Shown here piece after piece: positions 1-9,588 of a DNA stretch of 64,000 nt; position 1 is the stretch's first letter; each line of letters starts with the position of its first letter. The translations under genes and the position numbers were made by a program. This DNA is from Mastigamoeba balamuthi (Eukaryota > Evosea > Mastigamoebida > Mastigamoebidae), in NCBI GenBank assembly GCA_902651635.1, contig CACRSC010000024.1:65181-129180 (forward strand), in the 5' to 3' direction. The notes beneath the pieces were generated by a model, which saw only the letters and a program-made list of their open reading frames with translations, did no database searches and had not been told where the DNA came from.

Positions 1-168
1 TTTAGTCTTATTTTACCAATTTATAAAACGTATTTTATTAGTTATTTTTCATCATTTTTCAACCATACTTTGACTTAGTTTTTCTCAATTTTTTGACTTG
101 TCATTCTAAAACGACATTTCACTTTCGCTTTTTTTCAAAATGTGGTTTTAAAACGACATTTTCACTTT

Positions 169-990
169 TTAGTGTTTTTCATGAAACTGGTAAAATGGTA
201 CGTTTGGCTGCAAAGACATATGCATGAGCCAGTACTTGTGCTCCTCAGAGACTGTTGTGTCCATTATAACGGCGTAGAACTTGAGGGCCGAGGGCAGGAC
301 GAGTGTCTTCCATTGGGTGTTGTCACAGAGCAGCTCGAACACAGAGTAGCCATTCTGGGGCGTTCATGAGAAGAGGTGAGCATTGCTCCAGCCCATGATC
401 TCTAGGTAGGTCTGGACCTGCAGGTAGTACCAGAACGGGATGTGCCCAACCTCTAATATGGGCTGCGATTTCCCCATGAATGGATAGAAGAGCATCTTGA
501 ACTCGGCAACAGTCTGCGTCTGGGTAAACAGGTGGTCTGGGGAGCCCGTGATGAAGGGGAAGGGGTAGGTGGGGTGAGAGAACATGGTGGGGGTGTACCC
601 TGTGTCAACGAGACCATGGTGCAGTCTCCAGGCTGTGTAGGAAGAGCAGGCAGTGCTCTCGAAGATCTTGCCATTCTCAACCAGCTTCTTGGTGATGTCT
701 GAGGCGTTCTTCAGCAGGTCTTCCTTGTGAATCTTGCTGTGCAGGAGCCTGGTGCGGGAGCAGGAGGCATCTGTGCCCAGAATTTTCCCTATGTCTGTGG
801 CGGTGACATGACTGAACCTGCTCTCGATCCAGGCTGCAGACCCCTGCTCGAATCCGAGTTCCATGTTCCTGTGAGTGTGTGGATTAAAAGTGATGACGTG
901 ACCAGATTCTCTGCATCCTGGATTCACAACACTGGGAGCCAGATGATGAACACATACATACCTTTCCATTAACCCCAGGCTCAAGAACAC
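169..990 (-). pseudogene. YqaJ/lambda-exonuclease-like nuclease, decayed
   Basis: The reading frame matches the YqaJ viral-recombinase exonuclease family. In order it shows a Gln-Gly-Ser-x2-Trp-x3-Arg block with VTATDIGKILG, a GKIFES helix, the GSPDHL active-site turn, VAEFKM (the family's E-x-K) and a closing YYLQVQTYLEIMG helix. The family degrades one strand of duplex DNA from an end for recombination and is found in phages, large DNA viruses and mobile elements. The likely start is the Met at 864; the frame runs on upstream to 990. It looks broken, with about one interruption, although the active-site motifs remain readable. Neighbours are other accessory genes and repeats, so a viral or mobile origin is inferred. 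The family call is fairly secure; which element it came from is unknown. Confidence 0.6.
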
Positions 991-1250
991 AGCCGTGGTT
1001 CTGGTGGAGGTCTACACCAACAGGAAGGGCATCACCCGTGCCTTTGTGCACCAGTCGTGGGTGGGCGACCTCAGCAGCACCGAACCCCAACAGGACCAAG
1101 GCCAGAGAGTTCTTCACCACCATTTCAGACACCATCATGAGGACCATTAAAAAGTGCCATTTCGTGATTTCTCGGGAAGCCGGGGGTGAATGTATGCGTT
1201 TTCTCAAAAAAGGCACCTACAGAGCCCAGGTCACCCCAAACCTCAAAACC
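981..1250 (+). other. Short coding-like remnant, unassigned
   Basis: Protein-like composition is seen in two different frames (for example KNTAVVLVEVYTNRKGITR near the start), but no continuous gene. It lies between the nuclease remnant and the next plus-strand gene. No family is recognised; it may be a decayed accessory gene. Confidence 0.2.
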
Positions 1251-1341
1251 TAAAACCTTAATATAAAGAGAAAAGAAGATAATAAGAAAAGAGAGTAATC
1301 CTCAACCAGTTTCATCAACCCCCCCCTCTGTCAGGACTGAG

Positions 1342-2388
1342 ATGACCACGAGGGTGCGCATTTCCGAGCTGGAGGTCAAGAAGATCAAGGCCACTTCTGC
1401 CCCTGCACCTGCCCCTGCTCCAGCCCCAGTCCCTGCGCCTGCTCCTGCACCTGCCCCAGCCCCTAAGAAGCCCATCATCTACCTGGGCCAGTTCATAGTT
1501 CATCATCAGGAAGGGCTACAAGCTGGGGACGAGCAAGTCCAACGAGATCCGGTTCTACAATGCCGTGAGGGAGCTGTACCTGCACAAAAAGGGTCAGCTC
1601 CCACAGAGGCGTGAAGTAACGGAGAAATGTCACAGGAGCAGCTCAGGGAGAAGCTGCAGCTTGAACGCTGGCAGCACCACACCGATTACAAGTACCGCAG
1701 GTGTGCATGACGTAAGGACCAGGACGAGCAGGCAGCGAGGTGGCACAGTGGCTGCCACCACCACCAGAGCTGGAGCCCAAGCAGCAGCCCTCCCAGCAGC
1801 AGTGTGGGGAGCTCTTCCTCTGAGGAGGAGCTCACCTCGAGCACCTTCTCAGAGGAGGAGGCCCAGGCCCACTGTAAGAGCCTGGGCAGAAAGGTGTGTT
1901 CCCCCTCTCCCCATTCCCTCCTTTCCTCTCAGTAGTTGGTGTTTTTTCAGTAAAGGGGGTTTTTCTCCCCGAACTGTATACCTTTGTTGCAAAGTGTGAT
2001 TAGCGTGCAATTTTGCACATCATGCACATCATGTGTATAATTGCACAAAATAATATATTTCTAACACTTTTTCAGCAGCCAGTGGCTGAGACTTTGAAGA
2101 AATTCCAAGGCCAAGCCAGCCAAAAGGCGCAGGGAGGAGGTCTCTCCTCTTCACGTGATCAGAAATCCTGTGCAGCACCAACGTGCTGCTGCCAGGGTTG
2201 CTGCACACCAACAGGAAGCAGTAGCCAAGATGGCTGCTGCTGTTGAAGTATGTCCCTCCCCCTTCTTTCCCCTCCTGCTCCTTTTACTGCCCTCTCCTTT
2301 TGTTTAACCTGAGTTTATGCAGGATGGGGCTTCTGAGGCTTCTGAGCAGGAGGAACAGCAGGAGGGTAGAAATTTGTATTTGTTTTAA
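1342..2388 (+). CDS. Hypothetical intron-containing accessory gene (Pro/Ala- and Ser/Glu-rich)
   Basis: The gene starts with MTTRVRISELEVKKIK followed by a Pro-Ala tract of about 24 residues. A basic helical stretch around LYLHKKGQLPQRRE follows, then a Ser/Glu-rich exon (SSSSEEELTSSTFSEEE) ending near 1891 at a GTGTGT donor. Later segments follow acceptors near 2077 and 2318 and end in an acidic tail (EASEQEEQQEG) with a stop at about 2388. The frame changes once near 1500 where no good splice pair is evident, so the model is incomplete or the gene is damaged. The low-complexity linkers and basic segment suggest a DNA-binding or scaffold protein. No family is recognised. Confidence 0.35.
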
Positions 2389-2396
2389 TCGATAAA

Positions 2397-2755
2397 TGCA
2401 ATTATAATGATTTAATCACATTTAGCGATTCAATCACTAAATTGATTGAATTGCTAAATGCGCATGATGCGCATTTAGCGCCATTAGCATGTGTAGCACA
2501 TTTATGATATCAATTGATTTGTTTTCGCGATTAATGGCCATATTGCACGTTAATCATATGTAGTGATGCATGTGCTACATACGCATGTATCGCTACATAC
2601 GAATGATGCTCATAACATGCATGAAGCATATGATGCACAAGAATGAACTAGCACTAAACTAGCGCTAATTCAGTGCTAGAATTAGCACTGAAAACATAGT
2701 GCTACATGCAATAATTTAGCACTTCAGCACATAAAATGCAGTGATGACTAAAAGT
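2397..2755. repeat. AT-rich palindromic AGCGCTA/TAGCACTAAA array
   Basis: This noncoding tract is packed with short palindromes: AGCGCTAA, TTAGCACTAA, ATGCGCAT, CATATG variants. Its right end (about 2690-2755) is repeated in the same orientation at about 6826-6890; both copies pass through an ATTAGCACTGAAAA-like stretch into GCAGTGATGACYAAA. The two copies bracket the 2.75-6.8 kb segment that holds the tail-anchored genes and the DDE transposase. Confidence 0.6.
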
Positions 2756-2870
2756 TAACTATATATCAACAGTAATGGTTTCATCTATGCAGCTTGCTCT
2801 GACCTAAGTCGGAACTGACCCAATATATGAGTCAGAACTGACCCAATATATGAGTCGGAACTGACCCAGA
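2755..2870 (-). repeat. Inverted copy of a TATA-containing dispersed element, plus a 23-bp tandem repeat
   Basis: Positions 2755-2830 are the reverse complement of a unit found at about 10560-10645 and 11020-11105, which contains TACTGTTGATATATAG preceded by a GTTCCNANT-type segment. From 2808 a 23-bp unit beginning GTCGGAACTGACCCAATAT repeats two full times (2808-2830, 2831-2853) plus a partial third. A promoter-like role is inferred only from the TATA-like core and its recurrence. Confidence 0.5.
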
Positions 2871-2903
2871 TTCGCGAATCTTTATTTGTGGAGCAATATC
2901 ACT

Positions 2904-3431
2904 CTATCTTCTCCTGTAGAGCACAATACCCAGGATGAGCAGACAGACAACCAGCCCTGTGCCCATCCTGGTGAGGCCCAGTGCACCCAGGAGCCCAGGA
3001 GCCCTGAACTGGTCATCAGCTGTGGCGGGGGCCTTCTGGTTCTTGGAGAACACAATGGAGGCCCTGCTTCTCTGGTCCTCACGGGCAGCCTCCTCCTCTG
3101 TCTTGTTGGGGGGTGGCTCGAGGGCCCTGAAGGACTCAGTGATGCCCACAAAGTGTGGAAGGACTGGGGCCTCTCTGGGCGAGTAGGGCAGCCGTGTCCT
3201 CTGGATGGCCCTCTCCTGGGTCACCCCCCACATGAACACACGGGCCCTGTCGTCCCCATTTAGCCAGAAAGAGGCTGAGGTCGTGGTGGGCTTCTTCTTG
3301 GTATAGGGCCCAATGACCTGCGCCTCTGAGAGCTTCTGCACCTCCCACTGCTCGCCTGGCCTGGGCTTCACCCCTCTCACCTCAGGGGATGACTTACCTG
3401 TCCCAGCCTCTGTGCCTCCAGTGCCTTTCAT
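2904..3431 (-). CDS. Small tail-anchored membrane protein, unknown
   Basis: This 175-residue frame starts with MKGTGGTEAG and ends with a hydrophobic helix (GTGLVVCLLILGIVLY) followed by three arginines at the very C-terminus, the layout of a tail-anchored protein with its bulk in the cytosol. The body is hydrophilic, with a charged stretch (PPPNKTEEEAAREDQRSR) and a compact block around ASFWLNGDDRARVFMWG. The next gene upstream on the same strand (3737-4075) has the same layout. No family is recognised; upstream exons may be missing. Tail-anchored small proteins are common in viral and accessory regions, but nothing here proves such an origin. Confidence 0.45.
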   Translation of the reverse strand: MKGTGGTEAGTGKSSPEVRGVKPRPGEQWEVQKLSEAQVIGPYTKKKPTTTSASFWLNGDDRARVFMWGVTQERAIQRTRLPYSPREAPVLPHFVGITESFRALEPPPNKTEEEAAREDQRSRASIVFSKNQKAPATADDQFRAPGLLGALGLTRMGTGLVVCLLILGIVLYRRR

Positions 3432-3736
3432 GTCTCAGAGTGCTATTCAGAAAATGACTTTGTTTTTGATGATGGAAAGCTGTTCAATATCGAGGGCTCG
3501 AGAAATGCACTTTGTTGGGACTTATAATGGACACATTCCCTTTCATGGATGTTAGTATGTCTCATAAGTTCAAAAGTGGATGTTATTATGTCTCAAAAGG
3601 TCAACAGAGTTAATCCAGTCTGTGTTTGTATGAACAAAGGCTCACAGGAAACAGAACAATGTTCAAATAACACATATGTATTGTGTTAAGTAGACAGTAT
3701 TCTATTCACTGATATGTTGATTGAACCCATCATGGC

Positions 3737-4075
3737 TTACAGGAACAGGAGAGACATGACCAGGAGACTGCCCACGACCAGAAGCATCTTGTTCATCGTT
3801 CCAGACTCCCCATGGGCAGAGTCATCCTCTGTGGGCCCCCTCTTGACCCTCTCCTCGAGTGTGGTATGCAGGTCCACAGTCTGAGCCCCAGCTTCCGAGT
3901 TGTCCTCCTTGGTCTTGGCGATCAGTGCCTGGGTGGTGGCGGGTGTCATGTCCTCCATGCCCATGCCCTCAGTGTCCCCTCTGAGGTCTGTGGGCACAAA
4001 ACGCTCAACAGTGAGACTCTTGGCGATTGACATAAGTGTCCCAACACAGTGAAAGCAGATTTTCATTGTTTTCAT
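3737..4075 (-). CDS. Small tail-anchored membrane protein, unknown
   Basis: This frame of 112 codons starts MKTMKICFHCVGTL and ends in a hydrophobic segment (MLLVVGSLLVMSLLFL) at the extreme C-terminus. Between them lies a hydrophilic, acidic linker rich in Thr, Glu and Asp. The N-terminal 16 residues are mildly hydrophobic with two cysteines and could be a weak signal or a second anchor. It lies about 300 bp upstream of another tail-anchored frame on the same strand, so the two may function together. No family is recognised. Confidence 0.4.
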   Translation of the reverse strand: MKTMKICFHCVGTLMSIAKSLTVERFVPTDLRGDTEGMGMEDMTPATTQALIAKTKEDNSEAGAQTVDLHTTLEERVKRGPTEDDSAHGESGTMNKMLLVVGSLLVMSLLFL

Positions 4076-4164
4076 TCACGGTGAGGGCCCCCACTCAGAG
4101 AGCTTTAGGGAGCTTTGGGGAGCTTTGGGGTGGGTTGGTGGGTTTGTGGGTAATTAAAAGTGAT

Positions 4165-4966
4165 TCACTTTGAGGTCAGCAGAGTCTGGCTGAAATGCCT
4201 TCCACGCTCCATACACAGCCTGAGGTCACTGTTGGCCCATGCCTTCTCGATGATCGGCACATCCTTCTCCAAGTAAATGAAAGAACCGTACGTTTTCACA
4301 AGAATAACAGGGGGGGCGGAGGAGGGAGGAAAAACACACCGTGATTTGGCGGAAACCTGCATGAAGCACTTCCACAATGGCGGCAACTGTGCCATCACCT
4401 ACATTTACTGGTGCTGCTGGTACAGCAGGTGCTGCAGGGGCAGCACCCCCTGTTTCCAGGGGCACCCAAACCTGAGAAAAACGGGGGGACAGGGAAAAAT
4501 GTGAAAACGGGGAACAATCGCATAAAATGAGAGAGGGCAGGATGGAGGGCAGGGAGGGCAAGAGGAGGGCAGGACGCACCCCACCCAACTCCTCCACGAG
4601 GCACTGCATTTGTGCCTCCGACAATTCAGGGACGGGCAAGTCTTTCTTGCCCACCCGCCATGAATTGTGCCTGTTCTGCAAGGGGGGCAAGAGGGGGTCA
4701 GTGAAGGAAAAACAGGGGGGGGGGGGAAGGAGACTGAAGGGGAACGAAGGGGAAGCAGGAGAGGGAGCACACACCTTTAGGTCTTTTGCATCACGCCAGA
4801 TGACCAGCAGTGCCCAGGCACGCAGCTGCTGGTCCATTGGCTCCCACTTGAATTTGGGGCTGTACAGCACAGCCATGTACTCAGCGACAGCCCACACAAG
4901 AGTGTGCAGGCTATTGCCTTTCCACGACCGTGCTGCTGCAGCTGGGGAGGGTGGCACGACACACAC
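4165..4966 (-). CDS. Hypothetical intron-containing accessory gene
   Basis: Well-formed protein segments alternate with C/T-rich, intron-like stretches on the minus strand. In order the segments are a helical part around WKGNSLHTLVWAVAEYMAV with WALLVIWRDAKDLK, a short exon NRHNSWRVGKKDLPVPELSE with AQMQCLVEELGG, a Pro/Ala linker with GDGTVAAIVEVLHAGFRQI, and a last segment FIYLEKDVPIIEKAW ending at a stop at 4165. The predicted product is about 170 residues. The start is uncertain; the Met at 4966 is the upstream limit used here. No family is recognised, but the consistent exon pattern argues for a real gene. Confidence 0.4.
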
Positions 4967-5159
4967 AGGCGGGGGAGAAGGGGGGCGGAAGAGGGGACCA
5001 CAGACATGTGTTACAAACTGAGCGTGAATGCAGGGGGGAGTAGAGAGTGTTTTTAAGGTGTCAGAAAAAATCAGGCTAAGTGCGTCATCACTTCAATCGT
5101 TTTCCAGCGAAAAAATCTGAGAAAACGGCCAACGTCACATCACGTCAATCGCATCATGT

Positions 5160-6470
5160 GCTGCATGCACATAGAACACATTTTGCACTTGTATCTCATT
5201 CATTCAGTCGTTAAATACACATTCAGTGCATACATTGCTACACACGCTGCACTTGCCAAAAGCCCAGCCAACCTACTTGCCAAAAACCCAGCAAACCAAC
5301 ATGGTCAAGTCCCAGGACAACCCCATCATTGCTACAAAGTAGCCAGGCAGCAGCATCTCCTGCACAAGCTGCACAAGTCCATTGCCAAAGCATGCTAGGG
5401 GTACCCTGTCCAATTCCTGGAACGGGTATTTCAGCGTTATGGAGGGCCAGACACCCCCTTCAAGAAGCTGGGAGACCTGCTGGACCTGCTGCTATACTTC
5501 AAACGCTATGGAGTGCTTGCCTCTGAGACGTCCCTGGAGGCTCCCGACCCAAGCAACTTCCGGTGCATGATGGCTCGATACTGACTCTACCTGGCAGAGC
5601 ATGTCAACGAGATGGAGGTAAGGCCCACTTAAAAATCATCACACAACACATTTTTACTTCATCTGAATGAAATCAGTATCAATTCACTATTAAATCAATT
5701 GATAATTTAAGGGCACGCATGTACCCTGTGCCAATTTATTCTAAAAATTTAAAACGTGCATTTATCAATTCAATTGCCTTATTATAAATGCATCAACCTG
5801 ATAACTTATTTTCGAAAAAATTTCACAGAGTGTCTGGAATGCCCAGACTTCTGAGGCCAACAGGCTTCCACCACCCTGGTCTCGTACTATCCACAGGTCT
5901 GTGGATGTAAAGGCCATTGACATCTCACGGCCCAGCAAGAAGCAGGACAAGTTCTACAACGGCAAGTACAAGGGGCACGTGGTGAAGATCCAGGTGGTGG
6001 TCAACAACCAGGGCATCCCCATGGACGTTCAAGGGTTGTACAAGGGGGTTCGCCACGACCTGAAGATCTGGCAGAGCTCAGCTCCAGGCATGGAACTGCA
6101 AGGAACACAGCTGCTGGCTGACAATGCCTATGTCATTGTACCAAGCAGTGAGCTGCTGACCCCCTTCAAGCACGCCTCTCTGTTTGACTCTATCAATGGA
6201 AGGCAAAGGAAAACTGCACTCAAGTATACCAGGTTCGAACGCCAGTGGAACCGAGTTCACAGGTGCTGGAGAAGCAGGGTAGAGCACCACCTGGGCTTCA
6301 TGTCCCGATTCAACATCGTGGGCATGAAGTTCAAGGGGAAGAAGGTGATGAGCAATGACCTGCTGAGGTCAGCCATCACAATCATCACGAACCTAGATGC
6401 CTGGTACCTCAGTGAGAACCCTCTGTGCCGTATTCCCAGGGAGGCCTGGTTTCCCAGACCACCCCAGTGA
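5160..6470 (+). pseudogene. DDE_Tnp_4 (PIF/Harbinger-type) transposase
   Basis: The long 3' exon (5829-6470) is a clear DDE superfamily endonuclease: the first Asp lies in VKAIDISRP (codon at 5929), followed by FYNGKYKGHVVKIQVVV and a GVRHDLKIWQSS block; the second Asp is in LLADNAYV (codon at 6120) and the final Glu in RSRVEHHLGFMSRF (codon at 6282), so the triad is intact. The upstream exon ends at a GTAAGG donor near 5620 and carries family-like helical sequence (FQRYGGPDTPFKKLG, LYLAEHVNEME). That exon contains an in-frame TGA near 5581 and a TAG near 5396, so the copy is probably dead. The family cuts and pastes DNA, usually with a partner DNA-binding protein. Terminal repeats were not identified. 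Confidence 0.75.
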
Positions 6471-6599
6471 AAAAGCCAAAACAGAGGTTTGACTTGGAAA
6501 AAAAAGACACACCTCAGCAATGAATAATTGCAAAAATGCACTAAATGCGCTGAACTTTCACTACATGTGATTGTTAATGCTTCATGTGATGCATTCAAT

Positions 6600-6960
6600 G
6601 GAAAATTGCATTGCTAAAATTGTGCTACAATTGCTACTAGTGCAAATATTTGCACTAGTAGCGATTGAAGCAATGCATAGCAATATATAAAAAAGCAATA
6701 ATGCTGATTTTAGGTCGCATATAGCACTAAATCGCTATTAGTAATATAGCGCTAAAATCACTATTAGTGAAAGAGCGCTATTTAGCACTAGAATTAGTGC
6801 TAAATTAGCAATGGAAGCACTAAATTAGCACTGAAAAACATCGCTAAAGATTTATTGCTCCATGTGTAAAAGTCGCAGTGATGACCAAATGTTTTAGTCT
6901 ACCTTTCATTTTACTATTAAGGTTTTTGAGTTTAGGTGTTGCCCCTGGTCATATCCCGAT
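6600..6960. repeat. AT-rich palindromic array with a dispersed element at its right end
   Basis: A second tract of AGCGCTA / TTAGCACTAA palindromes just downstream of the transposase. At about 6826-6890 it repeats the end of the 2.4-2.75 kb array in direct orientation. At about 6895-6950 it runs into TTTACTATTAAGG plus GTTTAGGTGTTGCC, the 3' half of the element also found at 10630-10690 and 11100-11155. Confidence 0.55.
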
Positions 6961-7029
6961 CCATTTCACGATACACTTCAACTCAGAGTGTGGGGATGAA
7001 TCTCCCAGATTTGAGCTCTATGTACACAT

Positions 7030-7400
7030 CAAGCAATGTAGCGGCGCGTAGCGGACCCTGCCGCAGTGGTGCGTAGCGCAATGAATGAACTATGCGGCGT
7101 AGTGAAGGGTCCGCTGCATGCCACTATGCATGGTTTCGCTACGTGCCGCTACGCATGATGCCGCTACGCGCCGCTACAGTAGCACTGTGTAGCGGCACGT
7201 AGCGGCATCATGCGTAGCAGCACGTAGCAAAACCATGCGTAGCGGCATGCAGCGGACCCTTTGCTATGCCACGTAGTTCATTCATTGCGCTACGCACTGC
7301 TGCAGCAGGGTCCGCTATGTGCCGCTACATATGGAGGCGCTACGCGCCGCTACACATAAATGCACTATGCACCGCTACACAGAAATAAGCTACGCACCCC
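7030..7400. repeat. GTAGCGG array forming a palindrome of about 290 bp
   Basis: From about 7036 to 7327 the sequence is a near-perfect inverted repeat centred near 7183: the left arm begins GTAGCGGCGCGTAGCGGACC and the right arm ends with its complement GGTCCGCTATGTGCCGCTAC. Each arm of about 140 bp is itself made of GTAGCGG / CCGCTAC units. Further units continue to 7400. No ORF of note. Such a sequence could form a large hairpin or cruciform. Confidence 0.75.
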
Positions 7401-7599
7401 ACATAATTAGGCAGCACTGAAATCAATTGATAACTGCCATCAAAAGGGCAGGCAGGTCATTTTTTTGCTTTTGGAGGGAGAGAAGCCCAGTCAGGGCAGC
7501 AGAAAACGTTCAAGTGAGAGGAGTAGAGAGAGGGATCACTGAGGACCAGCAGATGCCTGGAAAGAGGGTGACTCAGGACCAGCAGGTGCCTCAGAGGCC

Positions 7600-8484
7600 T
7601 GGGAGGCACCTGTGCTCCCAAGCATGTTGTTGAGCAGTGTAGGGCCCCCTGTCTGCTGGGAGGTTCTCCAGCTCCGGGACTTTTCGAGTTAGTATTACAC
7701 ACACATTGTTAGAAATTTGAAAAACAAAGGGTAGGGAAGGAAACATACCAGGAATGCCGAGCATCAGCTTTTCCCTGAGTGTCAGCTCCCTGGACTGCAT
7801 GCCTGCCTTAACAGCACACGTGAGGGCATTCATCCTGCAAAAATAGTTTGAATTAGAGCCAAAAAACAAGGAAGAATGGGGGGAGGGGTTTCGTACCTCA
7901 TGATGAGGTCGCTCAGAGTACCAGCAAGCAGCATCTGCATGGCCTTGAACCCAGCCCTGACCTCTCCAAAGGTGCAGGACTGATGGGCATGCTCCTCGCT
8001 GGGCTCGGCAGTGAAAATGGTGAGGAGGTCGCGCGACGTCTTCATGAGGGCCGAGATCTGCTGCTTCTCCTGCAGCGCCCTCCTCTGCTCCTCGTCGGAC
8101 TCTGATGTCCATGAGGTGCCCTTGTAGTCATCCACCGAGACCTCCTTATCCTCGTCCTTCTCCTCCTCCCCCTCCCTCTCCTCCTCCTCCTTTGCAGCAG
8201 TTTGCGCTGGCGCAGCAGCAGCTGCACCTAAAGTAACATTAAAAAAGGGTGTGTGGTGTGGGAATAAAGAAGAGAGGGGAGAATGCTACATATCTGCTTT
8301 CCTGAGAGGCAGGAATGTCTAGGTCTTTGTCCTGCTGGGTTGGAGGAGGTATCACAGTGATTATTGGCCCAGTGCAGCCCTTGTTCTTGTCCTTGGGCTT
8401 GTCCTTGTGCTTCTTGGTGGGGGTTTTGTGCGGCGTGTCCTTGATGCACTGTTTTAAACCTTCAAAAATGCTGTTAAATGACAT
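7600..8484 (-). pseudogene. Unknown multi-exon accessory gene, copy 1 (3'-truncated)
   Basis: Paralogue of the plus-strand gene at 20047-21414. It starts MSFNSIFEGLKQCIKD, has a Lys-rich linker (TKKHKDKPKDKNK) and then the hallmark GCTGPIITVIPPP. Later exons read EEEEREGEEEKDEDKE with SVDDYKGTSWTSESDEE, ISALMKTSRDLLTIF with EVRAGFKAMQMLLAGTL, and SRELTLREKLMLGIPG. The last recognisable exon (VPELENLPADRGPY) is lost near 7600, so the C-terminal third present in the other copy is missing. Intron positions match the paralogue. Function is unknown; the Lys-rich and acidic segments suggest a nuclear protein. The gene sits between two GTAGCGG arrays, as copy 2 also does. Confidence 0.5.
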
Positions 8485-8519
8485 CAATAGTGAGGTGAGA
8501 TGCAGATACCCTCTGCTAT

Positions 8520-8800
8520 GCCACGTAGTGAATGGTCCGCTACATGCCACTACGCAGATACCCTCCGCTACACCGCGTAGCGAAACGCGCTCGAGCGCCT
8601 TCCGCTATGCCGCGTAGCGAAGGTTGCTATGTAGCGGCACGTAGCGGACCATCCGCTACGCACTGCTACGCAGATACCCTCCGCTACGCCGCGTAGCGAA
8701 ACGCGCTTGAGCGCCTTCCGCTACGCCGCGTAGCGAAGGTTGCTATGTAGCGGCACGTAGCGGAAGGTCCGCTACGCACTGTAGCGGAAGTACTTCATGA
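8520..8800. repeat. GTAGCGG/CCGCTAC array
   Basis: Two copies of a unit of roughly 110-120 bp run in tandem. Each contains CCGCGTAGCGAAACGCGC, a GAGCGCCTTCCGCTA segment and TTGCTATGTAGCGGCACG, with internal complementarity so that each unit can fold on itself. It lies just upstream of the copy-1 gene. Confidence 0.75.
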
Positions 8801-8811
8801 GAAAAATTATT

Positions 8812-8900
8812 CCACCACCGGGATTTGAACCACCGTCCCCAAAGTACAAAGTAAACACTTTGCGCTTACACTATCAATCACTATCTCTTCTAAACTATGT
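8812..8900 (-). other. tRNA-like B-box sequence (possible SINE or tRNA relic)
   Basis: Read on the minus strand the segment carries GGTTCAAATCC, a perfect RNA polymerase III B-box, preceded by TAGTGTAAGCGC, which weakly resembles an A-box, and a possible short stem CAAAG/CTTTG. The 5' half cannot pair with the 3' end (CGGTGGTGG), so this is not an intact tRNA. A tRNA-derived SINE fragment is one possibility. Confidence 0.25.
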
Positions 8901-9139
8901 GTTATACTTCACGGCATGCTCACAGACATTACTTAACCACAATCCAATGTAATCGATATTTAACAGTCGGAAGCTCATCTTTGGTATTGTGCAATGCAAA
9001 AACCAATTTACATTCCATTTATTCACAACTTTATGCTATGCTAAAACCGAATTTATTAGCTAACATTTGATAAAATCTAGTTATGAACTTATCAGTGTAT
9101 TTGATCAAGACTGTTATTTGTATACATGACTGGTATGAT
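8901..9139. other. AT-rich noncoding segment
   Basis: No coding frame, repeat array or recognised site is visible between the B-box-like sequence and the decayed array. Confidence 0.4.
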
Positions 9140-9500
9140 TAACATTGCTGAACCTCTGCTATGTACTGCTAAGTGGGTATCTTCTGCTATGCTATTTTGT
9201 AGAAGGCACTGAAGTGTCTTCTGCTACGTGATGTAGCAGACACAATGCTGTAGGATGCATTGCAGAAGGTTTGCTATACAGTGCTACACTGATACTCTCT
9301 GCTATGTAGCATAGCAGAAGGCACTAGAGCACCTTTCACTGTGTGTATGGTGGAGCAGACCATATAGTTAGTGTAGCAGCAGTGTGTAGCAGACCTTCTG
9401 CTATGAGTCACTGCAGCAGCAATTCACTTCTGCTACACTACGTAGTGAAGCAAGTGGAACTGGATCCACTACAGCACGTAAACGTGATTGACATAGTATG
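9140..9500. repeat. Decayed GTAGCGG-type array with border motif
   Basis: This is the same array type with most CpG steps changed to TpG or CpA: TCTGCTATG and GTAGCAGA replace TCCGCTACG and GTAGCGGA. Its right end reads CAGCACGTAAACGTGATTGA (about 9473-9492), matching the border of the arrays at 10540 and, inverted, at 14725. It appears to be an old copy. Confidence 0.6.
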
Positions 9501-9588
9501 GAAGTGAACTGTCTCGATTGGCTCAAGCTGCTTCATCCTCTCTTTAATGTTGTGTTTATTTTGCCAAATAATTGTGTCTGTTAAATAT

